Source of the DNA: Membranipora membranacea | Lineage: Eukaryota; Bryozoa; Gymnolaemata; Cheilostomatida; Membraniporidae | Assembly: GCA_914767715.1 (NCBI GenBank) | Contig: OU612074.1 | Coordinates: 18,524,062 to 18,588,061, forward strand | Length of the DNA: 64,000 nucleotides | Direction of reading: 5' to 3' | Part shown: positions 26,501 to 38,031 of the stretch, one piece after another | Position numbering within the stretch: the stretch's first letter is position 1 | How the letters are laid out: every line of letters starts with the position of its first letter | Translations under genes and position numbers: made by a program | The notes under the pieces: model-generated | What the model saw: only the letters and a program-made list of their open reading frames with translations | Told to the model about the DNA's origin: nothing | Databases searched by the model: none

Positions 26501-26733
26501 AGGATGAAGACGACATTTGTACCTGAGGGGGTAGTAGCTGCCTATCAATCAGTTTGTACTAGTTTTACATAGGCCTAGGTTGAGGTAACTAAAAGTAACA
26601 TAAATAGTTTTGGTTAAGGGGTGCAGATATCGTTGGTCATGGGTAATTAGTAAAAATCAAAACTGAACTCCCTCCTAATTGACGAATGATTTTTCCTAAT
26701 GATTGCATCACCATTCTCTTGACTAGTTTTGCG
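23591..26733. other. Intergenic, no gene recognised
   Basis: No exon with domain or splice support was seen on either strand. The frame at 25823-26098 (+) has no recognisable domain and no supporting neighbour. The SKA1-like promoter presumably lies near the right end but shows no clear TATA box. Confidence 0.45.
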
Positions 26734-29700
26734 ATGGAGATGAGTAAAAGAGACACAGTATTTAGTCAAGTACAGACATACGCCCGAGAGTTTGATAGAT
26801 TGATGACAGAGGTGAAGAAGAAGAGAGATGGTGAAGTTCCACTGGAGCCGGCTATTACTCTCGATAGACTTCTGAAAAATGCATCTGCTATGAGGGTAAG
26901 AATGATGTACATAAGCCCAATAGGCTTGTACCACAGGAGTTGAGGGTTCAAGTCCCACTGGGGGAGCTTTCAAGGTTGATCGTTCCATCCCTTAGCACCC
27001 CATGTGTATACCTCTCCTACACACATTATAAACGCATTTATGTCCTAGTTTTTCGTTGTAACAAATAGTTCTCGGCAGCCACTAGTAAGTTCAGATGCCA
27101 TACTAATTTTATTTATTAGTTGTTTCGGGAGTAAAACTTGCCTGATCCACCAAGTATAATATGGAGAAGATCCCATTTGAATGCTAGCGACTTGGGCTAA
27201 TATTTTGGCCAAGATTAACCTAGCTTAGTTATCTGTATTGGATTATTATTTCACCTACGGCAGTGTTCATTGATATCTATTTCAACCTTTTTATCGTTTA
27301 GGAATTGATGCAGCAGGAGTTGTCTTCTCTTAGGAAGCACAATGACCAAATGGAGAGAACGACTTGTCTGCTCAGAGAGATGGTAAAATATAAATCTGTT
27401 AACCTTGGAGAGGTAAAAGAGAAAATCAAAGACTACACTGTGTAAGTTTGCTTATCTGTGGAACCCCCCTCCAAACATTGGCAGTGTTTTGTACACGAAA
27501 CTCATACAAATCGGACGTAATCGAAAAGCTTATTAGATCAGGATACATGAGTCTGTCTTGACAAGCTTTGTTTGGATCGGAGGGGAGGGGACTTTGAAGG
27601 CAGGCTTGTGATACGTTTGAAATACCAATCAGTGACATCATGTTATGTGTTGCATCATTGCTTCGTTTTATAAGTATCAATCACATTGCAAAGTCATTTT
27701 TTATTTTGATTTATAGTAAAGCAGTCCTTATTCTATAGTTAGTTGAATTGCAAGTTAAAAACATAACACTTAAGACATAAAAGTGGCCTCACTCGCATTA
27801 CTAATATCTTATAGGCTAAACATCCATTGTGAGTTTGCATAGACATTCGTATTTCACAAGAAATTTGCATAGATTGTGTATTAATTTACTCAGTAATGAG
27901 AAGAATGAAGCTCCCGAGACGACAGATACCAAACCTAACAAGCAGCTTAACACTAAGAGCAGGCGAGAGGAGAAGAATGTAGCTCCCTCTGGTGAGAAAG
28001 AAAGGCATAAATCAGGGGAGAAAACTGGTCATAAAACTCCTCTGAAGACCCTACACAATAATATAACGGGTACGTGCTGTTATATCACATACAAACCCAA
28101 ACTTAGCTAAAGAAAATTTAATGCTCACTGACATTAATTCACCCTGTAACTGTAATTTTTACTCCTCAAGTATATATATAAATATGTATATAAATTGGAA
28201 TCTCGATTCCTTTAAATTCTTCACTATGTGTACCTCTCCGCAATAACAGAGATACTCTGCAGTGAATATGATCATTTGTTACAAATCATATATTTCTTTT
28301 GGAGTTATTTATCTTAGCAATTTTCTTTATTCAACTGAGATTGGTCAGACATGTTACCCCATTTGACCAAAGAGGTACTGAGGCTATTTGAATTTAATCC
28401 TAATTGTATCCTCGATGTCAGATCATGTCACGGATGTTGACTCTCATGTTACAGGGACAAATAGCGGAGAGGGTGGAAGTCAAGAGAATGTCCAGGACAA
28501 CCAACAGGCAGACTTGGGACAGTATTCTACACCACCAAGGTTTGAATTTCACATAAGCTGATTGCTGAATCTTGGAAATGAAATATATGAATATCATTTG
28601 GTTTGGCGTTTCGGCTCAGCAGAACAAACCTCTCTAATTATGTCTCAAAATGTTTGTGTGTCCAGAAAAAATAACAATGTATCCTAGGACAATTTCTGAA
28701 TATTTTTGATACCATTATACGATTAAAAACTTGTGGGCTGATTGTTTGTATACACAGAATCTCACCGTCACATCCCAGTTGTCATAAATAGACTTCGCTG
28801 TTTCATCATCGGTTCGTCGAGCCAAGTGGATCTCTTTGCCCTAATATTATGTCAAGTTCAATATCTGAAAATTTGACGGTAGAAGACAACTCCAATTTAC
28901 TGAATAATAACACTAATTCCCTGTTTTTAGAGTTGCTCCTCCTGTTCAGCAGACTGATGAAGTTATGAAGACTCCCAAGCTGGCTGATTATCTATCACTA
29001 GATGATATGTATGAGATATTAGACGCTACAAACCTGGTGACTAAATCATCTAAAAAATCGAGTATGAAGAAAGCTAAATCTACACCCAACCTCTTTCAGA
29101 GGTATGTGAAGTGATATAGAACCAAGTTCAGTGAATATTGTTCCAAGGGTAATTTTATTGGTTTCAAATTTCAATAATTATAGTGACCAAAGCTTCTGCA
29201 CTATGCAAAGATAATGAATATTTGTAATATTTAGATTGATGATAAATATTTGATAATATGTTTATGGCACTAGCTTGGCTCACTTTCAAATCTACTGTGT
29301 TACCATTATTTCATACTAATCTTGCAATCCGGAGGCAGTTTTCCTGGTTATTGAGTAGACAAAACCTACTCTGTAAACAAAGCTAATTTCTGAGGTTTTA
29401 CTTAGTAAGAAGCCGGTCCATCTGTAATGCATTTTTGTTTGTCAGTCACTTATAACTTGGTCTCCATTAATCATCTCTCTACAAACTTATGACGGTATTT
29501 TTGACACCATTTGACCTTGAAAATTCTGTCGATGTGATCTTCTTACCAATTTTGTTTTATTCACAGTGCAAAGAAAAGTGCCTCCAAATCAAGGAAGGCT
29601 TTACTGCTGGAGGGGACACCAGGTATAACTTAGTTTAGGTTCTCAAACTCTGTCCAGTATGATCATCTACCGCACTCGAGATCATATTGCGGATATTGTG

Positions 29701-31786
29701 ATTGATAATGAAATACATCCATCATTTATATTGGTTAAACTAGGTGTGACTCAATACAAACACTGTTATCCAGTTTAGTTGAAAAATCTTTGCACTTGTG
29801 TTCTGGTGGCAGTGGACTTCTAGCAAGAGTTATGCTATAAAATTGTAACAGTCTGCAGAGCTAGGCCACACTGATTTCGAGATTACACTATTAGTATGTG
29901 TATCTCTGATCGATAGAGCTTCTGTCGCAAAATATTGAGCACCTACATTTGGCTGAAAGAGAGGACAACTTTAATTTTATCAAACAGACATGATCGAAAC
30001 AGAATTACCTAGCTCTGCATTATTAGTTCTCTCTTCTGAGCTTAGGCTAGCAATACACAGTTTCGATGTCACTTTTCTTGTCAAAAACATGTGCCAAATG
30101 CTCTTCTAAAACTGTTAAAAGGTGATGTCAGATTTTCTAAATATAAATTAGAATATTTTAACAAAGAATGAGAAGATGATAAGTGTATATCCAAAAGTTT
30201 GGGTAATCATCCATACGTCTCCTAAATACTGAATTTCAGCTGCACTCAAGCTAAGTGAATTAATTCACTCTCTATCGATCAGAGATATACATGCAATAGT
30301 ATATCACGTGATCAGTGTGGAGCTAGGCTCCCAGTCTCCCATTGCAGTGCATATACTTCCAACCACATAGTTTCCTGTCCCAGTTAGATTTAATCAAGCT
30401 TAGTAGGTCACAACATCACTGCGATTGAGTACAACCATCTCTCACTTCATGCTGTCATGATGTTTGAAGGTCACTAAACCATGGTCTGAGTGTAAGTTAT
30501 ACTAACCTCAGAAATGGACAAGCAAGGAATAAGTTATCTTATGTAATTAAGTTTGTAATATATGATGCAACATAAGTGGGCCTCAATTGTGGGTAGAATG
30601 TTATAAGTTGATGATGGTCTGAACAGGGCGTAGAGTTTTTATCATTTTTATTTTATTTCTCTTCTTCACACAGGTAAATCACACCTGCTGACTGATGACA
30701 CATTAATGCTGACTCCAGTGATGCCACAGCTTACTGGGGTAGAGAGACCCAAGTTTCTCACTCTACCCAAACTAGATTTTACCGGCAGGTATGCATAAGC
30801 CTGTCTTGACAAGCTCGTCAAGACAGGTAATTTTTTTTCACTTCATGTGGTGGCTCGTCCTGGTTCCATCTTAGGCTTGCACTAAGGGTGTCATACATCT
30901 ATCTTTGCTTCGAATTGACATCACTCTTCTGAAACTTCTGACTTTATGCCCTTCCAACATTTTATTCATTTTATTTGTTACTCGCTGTCTGGACATGGGA
31001 GTCGTGCCACCTGATACAAACAGGAAACAATTCCTTATAATCAGTTTGCTTGTAATAGCATCCCTCTCTGACTGGAAAGCCACTGACAGCAACCTGAGTA
31101 GAATTTAAGCACTTAACTCTCAAGTCAGATAGGAAGCCAAAAGGGAAGACAATGGTTGGACATTATTATACTAATAGCTGGTTTATGCCCTCAAACTGTG
31201 CCAGGATAGCTGGTAGTAACATTCCTTTATCTACCACTATTACTACCAGCTATCTCATCACAGTTAGAGCACTTACACTATCTAATCACTACCTAGTATT
31301 GATGCTTACTTATAGGATAGCTATGGTGGATGTTATAGAGTTTCACTCTAAAGTAGACGATTATGTGAAGGGGCTCGTAACTCTGGATCTGCTCAATAAA
31401 GTTATCAACAGAGTCGATCTCATGTTTCAGATGGAGCCCACACAGCCAAGTAAGTCAAAATCACCAACTAAGGTTGCATGACTTTCATTCCAAAATTTTT
31501 GCAACTGAAACAGGATCATAAATAGTTGATAGTGAAGACTGACGGAGTCACAATCCTGTACGTCAGCATTGGACAGCAAATGTATAAGGGCAAATATTTT
31601 ATTTTAGACTGATTCTACTATTTTTTGTTTCCAGTGGAAAGGGAGGCCCTGAATGCAGTAGTGACACCATTAGCTGGAGCTAAGGCTAAGCTGTGTATGC
31701 AGTTATTAATACATCTGAACAGAGTACAACCTGTGAGAGGCGGTAAAGATCTGATGAGAGCTGTTCTCGGTAAACCAGACAACTAA
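26734..31786 (+). CDS. SKA1-like spindle and kinetochore-associated protein
   Basis: Nine exons: 26734-26895, 27302-27441, 27894-28069, 28455-28539, 28931-29101, 29567-29622, 30674-30788, 31316-31449 and 31635-31786. Phases agree at every junction (0,2,1,2,2,1,2,1) and the sum is 397 codons including TAA. Residues 1-100 are charged and heptad-like (coiled coil). Residues 100-290 form a Lys/Ser/Thr-rich linker. Residues from about 300 resemble the SKA1 microtubule-binding winged-helix domain, with VIEFHSKVDDYVKGLVT, a helix INRVDLMF, and near the end LLIHLNRVQPVRGG, matching the family's LRxxxRLxEVRGGG motif. SKA1 acts in the SKA complex, holding kinetochores on spindle microtubules in mitosis. 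The linker is longer than in vertebrate SKA1 (about 255 residues in human). Identification rests mainly on the C-terminal domain. A poly(A) signal follows the stop. An upstream in-frame Met at 26686 is less likely. Confidence 0.7.
26905..27025 (+). mobile_element. SINE-B copy in SKA1-like intron 1
   Basis: GAGGGTTCAAGTCCCACTGG is a good tRNA B box. The downstream GCTTTCAAGGTTGATCGTTCC and GTGTATACCTC match the SINE at 45500-45665. It begins only a few bases after the exon 1 donor site. Confidence 0.55.
31175..31275. repeat. Foldback MITE, family F2 copy 2 (SKA1-like intron 7)
   Basis: CAGGATAGCTGGTAGTAA pairs with TTACTACCAGCTATCTC around a short loop. It is the same arm sequence as the copy at 2680-2812. 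Confidence 0.6.
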
Positions 31787-31845
31787 CATAACTAGTTTAC
31801 TCTTATAAAAACTGCAATACGAACAGCGACAATCCAGTTGTTTTT

Positions 31846-31851
31846 AATAAA
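31846..31851 (+). terminator. Poly(A) signal of the SKA1-like gene
   Basis: A canonical AATAAA lies 60 bases after the TAA stop on the same strand, at the expected place for 3'-end cleavage shortly downstream. Confidence 0.55.
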
Positions 31852-32523
31852 TAAGGCAAATTGCCAGGAAAAAGACGTTGTCTGTCATTGCCTTTTGGAC
31901 CTGATGTGGCTTTTGCAAAGTTGTTTATTATTTTGGTTGGATGCCTGGGACCTGCCTTTGCCTGCCTCCCTGCAGAACTGTATATCAACCATAGACTTAA
32001 TAATTAAGTCTATGATATCAACCCACTTATTAGAGTAAAGCATATAATTTATATCTGATTCACCATTTCTACTTTTGCAAGACTTTTGTTGAATTTATTT
32101 AAATGATGGCATAAAAACTCAAAAATATAGGTAAATTTGCTAAAACACCTAAATAATAATGATGATATCTAAGCAAGAAAATAATTTTTATGGATATTTT
32201 GCTTTCAAGACATACTAAATAATATAAATGCATTATGATAAATCTTTTGAATCACTATTTGCAACGCAATATAATATTTATTTTAGCAAAATAATTGTCA
32301 CTGCAGCCATTTCTTTTGCATATAGACATTTGTTACATTTGATGAATCACTTACACATGGGTTGATAGAAACTGTGAAAATAGATTAATATGTGAAAACA
32401 AAACAATTCTCAGGATGATAAATTAGGCAAGGAAATCATTTAATGGACTGCTTTATGATTATTATTAGCATTAAAATAATTTTTTTTAGACTTGTGTTGC
32501 TTTCATTTAGGCCTGATAAGGAA

Positions 32524-33343
32524 CTAATCCGTGCCACATAACCCATAGTTACAACCAGTATAGTCATCCACTAACCTATATACATACGGTCTGGTGTGTT
32601 GTTTACAATGCCCATAAAAAGAACCATGAACAAGTTTACTTGTTACCACCCCTCTCAGATCAGGCATTGTGTCATCACTCCATAATGCAACAGTTGTCCC
32701 GCAGGTACCACCTCTACCATTAACATGGATGGTACACAATGATCCAGCAGTCTATTACCTGCAGCTCCACTGAAGCGGAACCAGGGTCTACCAGCAGCTA
32801 CCATATCTCTGGTGTCACAGTTATGCAGTCCATCTATTGGTTTACTGCCGCTGTCAGAGTGATCCTTACGCCATGACTCAGTCAGATTGATGGCTGACTG
32901 ACACTGGGCTGGCTGAGAAACAGCTGTTGTTGCAGTTGGTGTCATCGTTGTAGTCGATGTCGTTGTTGTAGTTGGCGTGGTTATTGTAGTTGGCGTGGTT
33001 ATTGTAGTAAGTGTTGTAGCGGGTGTCACTGTTGTAGTTTGTGTGGTTGGTGTTGTAGTTGTGCCTGTGGCATCTAAGCGGCAATTATAAAGTTTCGCGA
33101 TCAATTCTGAGAAAAACCTCTTCTCAACATCTAGATGCACGTCTACAATGCCCAACCTCCTCGTTACCCCAGCTAGCTTTTGTGGAACTGTACAGCCTTC
33201 ATTTAGAAGTAGTTTGGACAACAAACTTGTTTATTCAGTAAGTAGAGTTCCAGTTCTTCATTCTTGTTGACATCTGCGTGCGACTGTATGGCGGATGTGA
33301 GTGCCATGATGAGGACCAGAAACTTTAGAGAGAAGTGCGCCAT
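32524..33343 (-). pseudogene. D8C (uromodulin/GP2-type) secreted protein with mucin-like linker, two frameshifts
   Basis: From the ATG at 33343 there is a clear signal peptide (MAHFSLKFLVLIMALTSA). An acidic/helical segment follows, then a Thr/Pro-rich mucin-like stretch of about 50 residues (32920-33062) likely to be O-glycosylated, then a D8C-type cysteine domain. That domain shows the family's landmarks: ESWR near its start, PWFRFSGAAGNRL, GGTCGT, PDLRGVV, YVYRL and a final CNYGLCGT before TAG at 32524. D8C domains occur in uromodulin, GP2 and related secreted glycoproteins. The reading frame is broken twice, near 33220-33235 and near 32720-32735. Each break shifts the same way, as if one base were missing. 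No intron is needed elsewhere. It could be a recent pseudogene or a real gene carrying two assembly errors; everything outside the two breaks is intact, which favours either a very young lesion or an error. Confidence 0.7.
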
Positions 33344-33635
33344 CTGAAACAAAACTATGTGATTATAACCTTTTAAAAAATCAAACTGATACAATGCATC
33401 TTCTTTTTCATTTGAACAATCAAATACTATATTTAAAAATTAAATGCAATCCAACGAGAAGATAACTGATGGATGAAAAAAGGATTTATGATAACCCTAA
33501 CAAATATGCCGAAGGAGCTATGATGATTAGGCCTATGATTGAAAATTATCAAGAGTCAGACTTACTATTGAGATTAAAACTGAAACACGCGGTCTTCAGA
33601 CAAACTTCATAGTCAATGACATCGATATGGTACCC

Positions 33636-35565
33636 TGACAAATGGACCACAGACAAAATGGACCACAAGACAAATGGACCACGCACCAAAATGGACCACA
33701 AGACAAATGGACCACAACTGGACCTCATGGTGAATTACTATGGTTCTATGACAAATGGACTGCAAGACAAATGGACCGCAAGAAAATTGGTCCACATGCA
33801 AAAGGGACCACAAGACAAATGCACCACAACTGGACCTCATGTTGATGTACTTTAGCTATAATAATAATAATAATGAGTTTTTTATATACCGATTAATGTA
33901 AGCCTCAATGGGTACTTCTAAGCATTATCGCCCAGTCACTGGGTCCAAGCACTCCAAAGCCAACCCTGGCTAATGAGAACCTTCATCGCATGAAGCGCTG
34001 GTACTCATTGGAACACCCTTCCGAACTCGGCTTTTCAGGTAACACCAGTGGACATGCATGGGAATCGAACCCCTGTCGTCAGATCGATGATCCAACCCGC
34101 TAACCACTAGGCTATCCTGATAACCTAAGCTATAGGTCTGTAACTCACCACACATAGTCAATGGCATAATACGAGTTGATATAGCCAAACAAATCTGCCA
34201 AAAAGCTTTTATTTTACACAATTAGCTCTCATAACCTCATTTTTTAGGGTAAACTCGGGGAAAAAAACTGGAACACACCTGGACCTCATGGTGATGTACT
34301 GTAGCTAGAGGTCTGTAAACTTACCACACATAGTCAATTGCATAGTATAAGTTGATATATCAAAATAAATCAGTCAGAAAGCTTAAATTTTCACACTTAA
34401 CTCTGATATCCTCATTTTTTTTGGGTAAACTTGGAAATAAAACTGGACTTTTCATGTGTTTCATGTATATTTGACCCACAAGTAGATGTTTCAAAAGCTT
34501 TTATTCAGAAAAAAATACCTTTCTTTTAAAATTATTTTTGCTCAAAGGACTGATACTGATTTAATAGATATGTGTACCAAGTAATTCAGACATCTTGCTA
34601 TTGTACCTCACCATGAGGTCCAGTTTCTCATACGTATTTAAATTATAAACAGATGTTTCCAAGCTTTTTTACAGAAAAACAAAAGCTTTTCCCGGAATTC
34701 CTTATTCTCAAAGGACTAATACCGCGTTAATCAATATTTTTTACAAGTTTCAAACCTCTAGCTATACCACATTGCCAAGAGGTCCAGTTTTTCATGTACA
34801 TTTAACCCACAAGCAGATGTTTTCAAAGCTTTTTCTGAAAACCAAAAGCTTTTTCTTTAATATTTTTTGCTAAAGAGACATATTATACTGTGTTAATATA
34901 TATATGTACCAAGTTTCAGACCTCTAGCTATAGTCCAATTTTTTTCCCAAGTTTACCCAAAAAAATGAGAATATCAGAGCTAATTGTGAAAATTTAAGCT
35001 TTCTGGCTGATTTATTTTGCTATATCAACTTATACTATGCAATTGACTATGTGTGGTAAGTTACAGACCTCTAGCTACAGTACATCACCATGAGGTCCAG
35101 GTGTGTTCTAGTTTTTTTCCATGTTTACCCAAAAAAATGGGGTTAGCTGTGCTATTTATCAAAAATAAAAGCTTTTTTTGCAGATGTTTTTGCTTTTTTC
35201 AACTATTACGATGCCATCGACTATGTGTGGTAAGTTACAGACCTCTAGCTACAGTACTTCACCATGGGGTCCAGTTGTGCTCCATATTTTCCCCATTTTC
35301 ACCCCGAAAAATGCGGTTTCAGAGCTATTATTGAAATGAAAAAGCTTCTTTTGAACCTTTCTTTGCTATATCAACTGATACTATGCCCTTGTCTGTGTTT
35401 GTTAAGTTACAGACTTCTAGCTATAGTAAATCACCATGAGGTCCAGTTGTGGTCCATTTGTCTCGTGGTCCATTTGTCTTGTGGTCCATTTTGCATGTAG
35501 TCCATTTGTCTTGTGGTCCATTTGTCTTGTGGTCCATTTGTCTTGCGGTCCATTTTTTTTTACAC
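33636..35565. repeat. Large imperfect palindrome built from internal tandem units
   Basis: The sequence at 34255-34460 recurs as reverse complement at 34915-35115 with few differences (for example CACCTGGACCTCATGGTGAT and TAGTCAATTGCATAGTATAA in both). The outer ends are also inverted: AATGGACCACAAGACA repeats at 33640-33830, and its complement TGTCTTGTGGTCCATT at 35445-35560. Within each arm a unit of about 170 bp carrying GACCTCTAGCTATAGTACAT-like sequence and a GAGGTCCAG motif is repeated about three or four times. The axis is near 34600. No transposase was found, so it is a non-autonomous foldback element or an inverted satellite block. Open frames over the tandem units are by-products. 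Confidence 0.8.
33857..34130 (-). mobile_element. tRNA-derived SINE inserted in the palindrome's left arm
   Basis: The minus strand from about 34118 reads GGATAGCCTAGTGGTTAGCG (A box) followed by ACAGGGGTTCGATTCCCATG (good B box). The other end is a (TAA)n tail (33858-33874). AGCTATA is present on both sides and interrupts the arm's own AGCTATA-GGTCTG sequence, so this is a target-site duplication. The head, tail and duplication together define an insertion younger than the palindrome. Confidence 0.75.
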
Positions 35566-35645
35566 TTTTTTTGGCAGTCTATTTCATTCCAGTAGCGGAA
35601 TGTTTTCTGAATAGTGCCGAAAAAAAATGAAAAGAGAAAAAAAGG

Positions 35646-35803
35646 AAAGCTTGAGACTGAAGATGAGCTCAAATGTTTCAGCAGTGAGGTGGAAATAGAT
35701 AGGATTTCTTTGAGAAAAGGATTTAAAGCTTGAGACTGAAGATGAGCTAAAATGTTTCAGCAGTGAGGTGGAAATAGATAGGATGTCTTTGAGAAGAGAG
35801 AAA
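35646..35803. repeat. 79-bp tandem duplication (two copies)
   Basis: AAAGCTTGAGACTGAAGATG begins at 35646 and again at 35725, and the following 79 bases are nearly the same in both. It may be part of the LINE 3'UTR immediately to the right; this cannot be decided here. Confidence 0.8.
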
Positions 35804-36068
35804 ATAAAAATGTTAAGATATTTTCATTATAGTATTGCGCAGAGGCAAAACTTGTTGCAGAGATAAAAAGATAATGTTATAATTGAAACAAAAGATATTT
35901 GAATACGCCAGATTTAAATGATGTTACTTTGCTCAGTGAGCATATTGACAAAGGAAGATTATTAAAAGATGAAGCAATTGCAATGTTTAGTTTATCATTA
36001 GGAGGTAAAATAAGAAAATTATCGCGCTTGGGGTATCTTCGATTTCTAGAAAGAAAAAGATCATTAAT

Positions 36069-37430
36069 CTAGCTAGGTGTGGTGTTATACATTATTCTGT
36101 AGGCATAGAGAGAACTAAAATATATAAGAAGGCTAGGAAGTGGCAATATTTTCAAAGTACGACAAAAGAAAAACGTATTTGATAATTGAACAGGATTGTA
36201 ATGAATATTTGCAATAATTCTTAGCGCAGCTTTCTGATAAACATAAAGTGAGTCTAGCTGATATTTTGGACTGATATTCAAGAAAGATTGTATTCCATTT
36301 ATGATGTGGCAATGTATGAATTGAAAGTAAAACTGTCTGGCTGATTGTGTGGTCAAAAATGTTCTGCATAATTGTAACAAATTGGTATTTTTTTGTATTT
36401 TAGTTTTTTTATATTCGATATGATTATCAAATGACATCGAATCACTAATTGTAAATCCGAGTAGTTTAGTGGTAGATGATCGTAACAGGGTGGTATTGGA
36501 GAATTTTAAATCAAATTTATGTTTTGCACTGCCAAAAACAAGGTAATGGGACTTTTTTATATTTATGGTCATCCGATTATTATAGCACCATTCTTGGATG
36601 ACACCCAAGTCATCCCTACAATATTGCTCCAGAGACTGTGGATCTTTCTGATGGCATATAAATACAGTATCTTCTGCGTACGCATAAGCAGTTGAGGACA
36701 GGGGTAAATTTAACATATCATTTATGAACACAAGAAATAAAGTTGGAGCTAAAATTGAACCCTGTGGGACACCTATGTTAATTGGTTTTTTTTCTGAAGC
36801 AATTTGATTATAAAATACATATTGTTGCCGGTCATCAAGAAATGATTTTATCAACTTCAATGAGGGACCAATTATTTTATAGGAAGCGAGTTTATTAAAC
36901 AAAATAGCATGGTTTACACAGTCGAAAGCCTTACAGAAGTCCAAGAACATTCCTATAACACACCTATTTTTTTGCTTTTGGTTGAGCACATCTGACACCA
37001 CTTTATGTACAGCATCAGAGCAAGAGTAATTACTTCTGAATCCTGATTGAAGAGGGTGAATAGCTTTTATGTCAGTCAGGAAAGTCATTAAACATTTATT
37101 TATGTTTTTCAAAAATCTTTGACAATATAGGCAGAATCGATACAGTTCTGTAATTAGATGGATCATTCGGTTCTCCACCCTTAAAAACAGGGGTTACTCT
37201 AGCTGTCTTCCAACATTTGGGGAAATCACCCTCAATGAGAATCTGATTGAAGATGTCGGTCAATATATTAACGACAAAAGGGAGCGTCTTTTTAAGCATC
37301 ATAAATGAGATACCATCAGGACCAGTCGATTTCTTAACAGAAAAAGATTTGAGATATAGGCAAATTGATGCAGGAGTAAATCTTTTAAAGTTAGACAAGA
37401 ATTTTTCCTGAGAGTTTGTAAGTAGTATAT
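36069..37430 (-). pseudogene. LINE ORF2 reverse transcriptase portion
   Basis: Two overlapping frames (37430-37096 and 37178-36069) carry RT motifs in order: KKSTGPDGISFMMLK, FPKCWKTARVTPVFKGG, NYRTVSILPILSKIFE, PLQSGFRSNYSCSDA, FLDFCKAFDCVNH (catalytic Asp), GVPQGSILAPTLF, and YAEDT where the YADD box is expected. The frameshift lies near 37096-37178. The first catalytic Asp of the YADD box reads Glu, so this copy would be impaired even if repaired. The N-terminal part continues across the Ty3/Gypsy insertion into 41652 and beyond. Confidence 0.85.
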
Positions 37431-37711
37431 TGTTTATTTTGTGTTTTGTTGGTTGTATATAAATCAAGCTGTTTGATTTGTTGTTGGAGCGTGTACATTT
37501 ATTATGTGACCATTGTGTCAATGACTTATAAATGACTGTATATCAGCTGTACATCAACTGTACATCAACTATATATCAACTGTACATCAACTATATATCA
37601 ACTATATATCAACTGATTATAATTGTGATGGCATGCCTTATTTATACTATCGGCAGCATACTAAATGAGCACGTGACTTAATTAGTGGTCACTGCATATG
37701 AGGACACCACA
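37431..37711 (-). repeat. 3' LTR of the Ty3/Gypsy element
   Basis: Bounded by TGTTTATTTTGTG and GGACACCACA (TG...CA on the minus strand). It contains a minisatellite of TGTACATCAAC / TATATATCAAC units with one more unit than the other LTR, which explains the 10-bp length difference. Confidence 0.93.
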
Positions 37712-38031
37712 TCCCTCTTTTCCTCATTAAACTTGAATGAGTAATTATCTGAAAACTTTACATACGAAAAGCGAGCATAAAATATTACAGCAACATAAAT
37801 GTCTTATTTGTAAAATTTGTCAGCAATAATATATTTTAGTATGTAAATGATATGTCACTGGAATCTCTTTATAGTGTAGAGATGTTCAGAGTCAATTGCG
37901 GCCAGCAGCTACCGTGCCATCCTTGCCTCAAAAAAACCATAATCTATTTATGGGAAAATAAAGAACAAGCACCACTGATATTCGCGTTGTCAGTGGGGGT
38001 AGGATTTGCCTTGGCATGAAACCGCAGGAGT

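Noticed and set aside
33616-33855. Open frames with DKWT/NGPQ repeats in the palindrome's outer arms.
   Set aside because: They are translations of the short tandem repeat AATGGACCACAAGACA and appear on both strands and frames.
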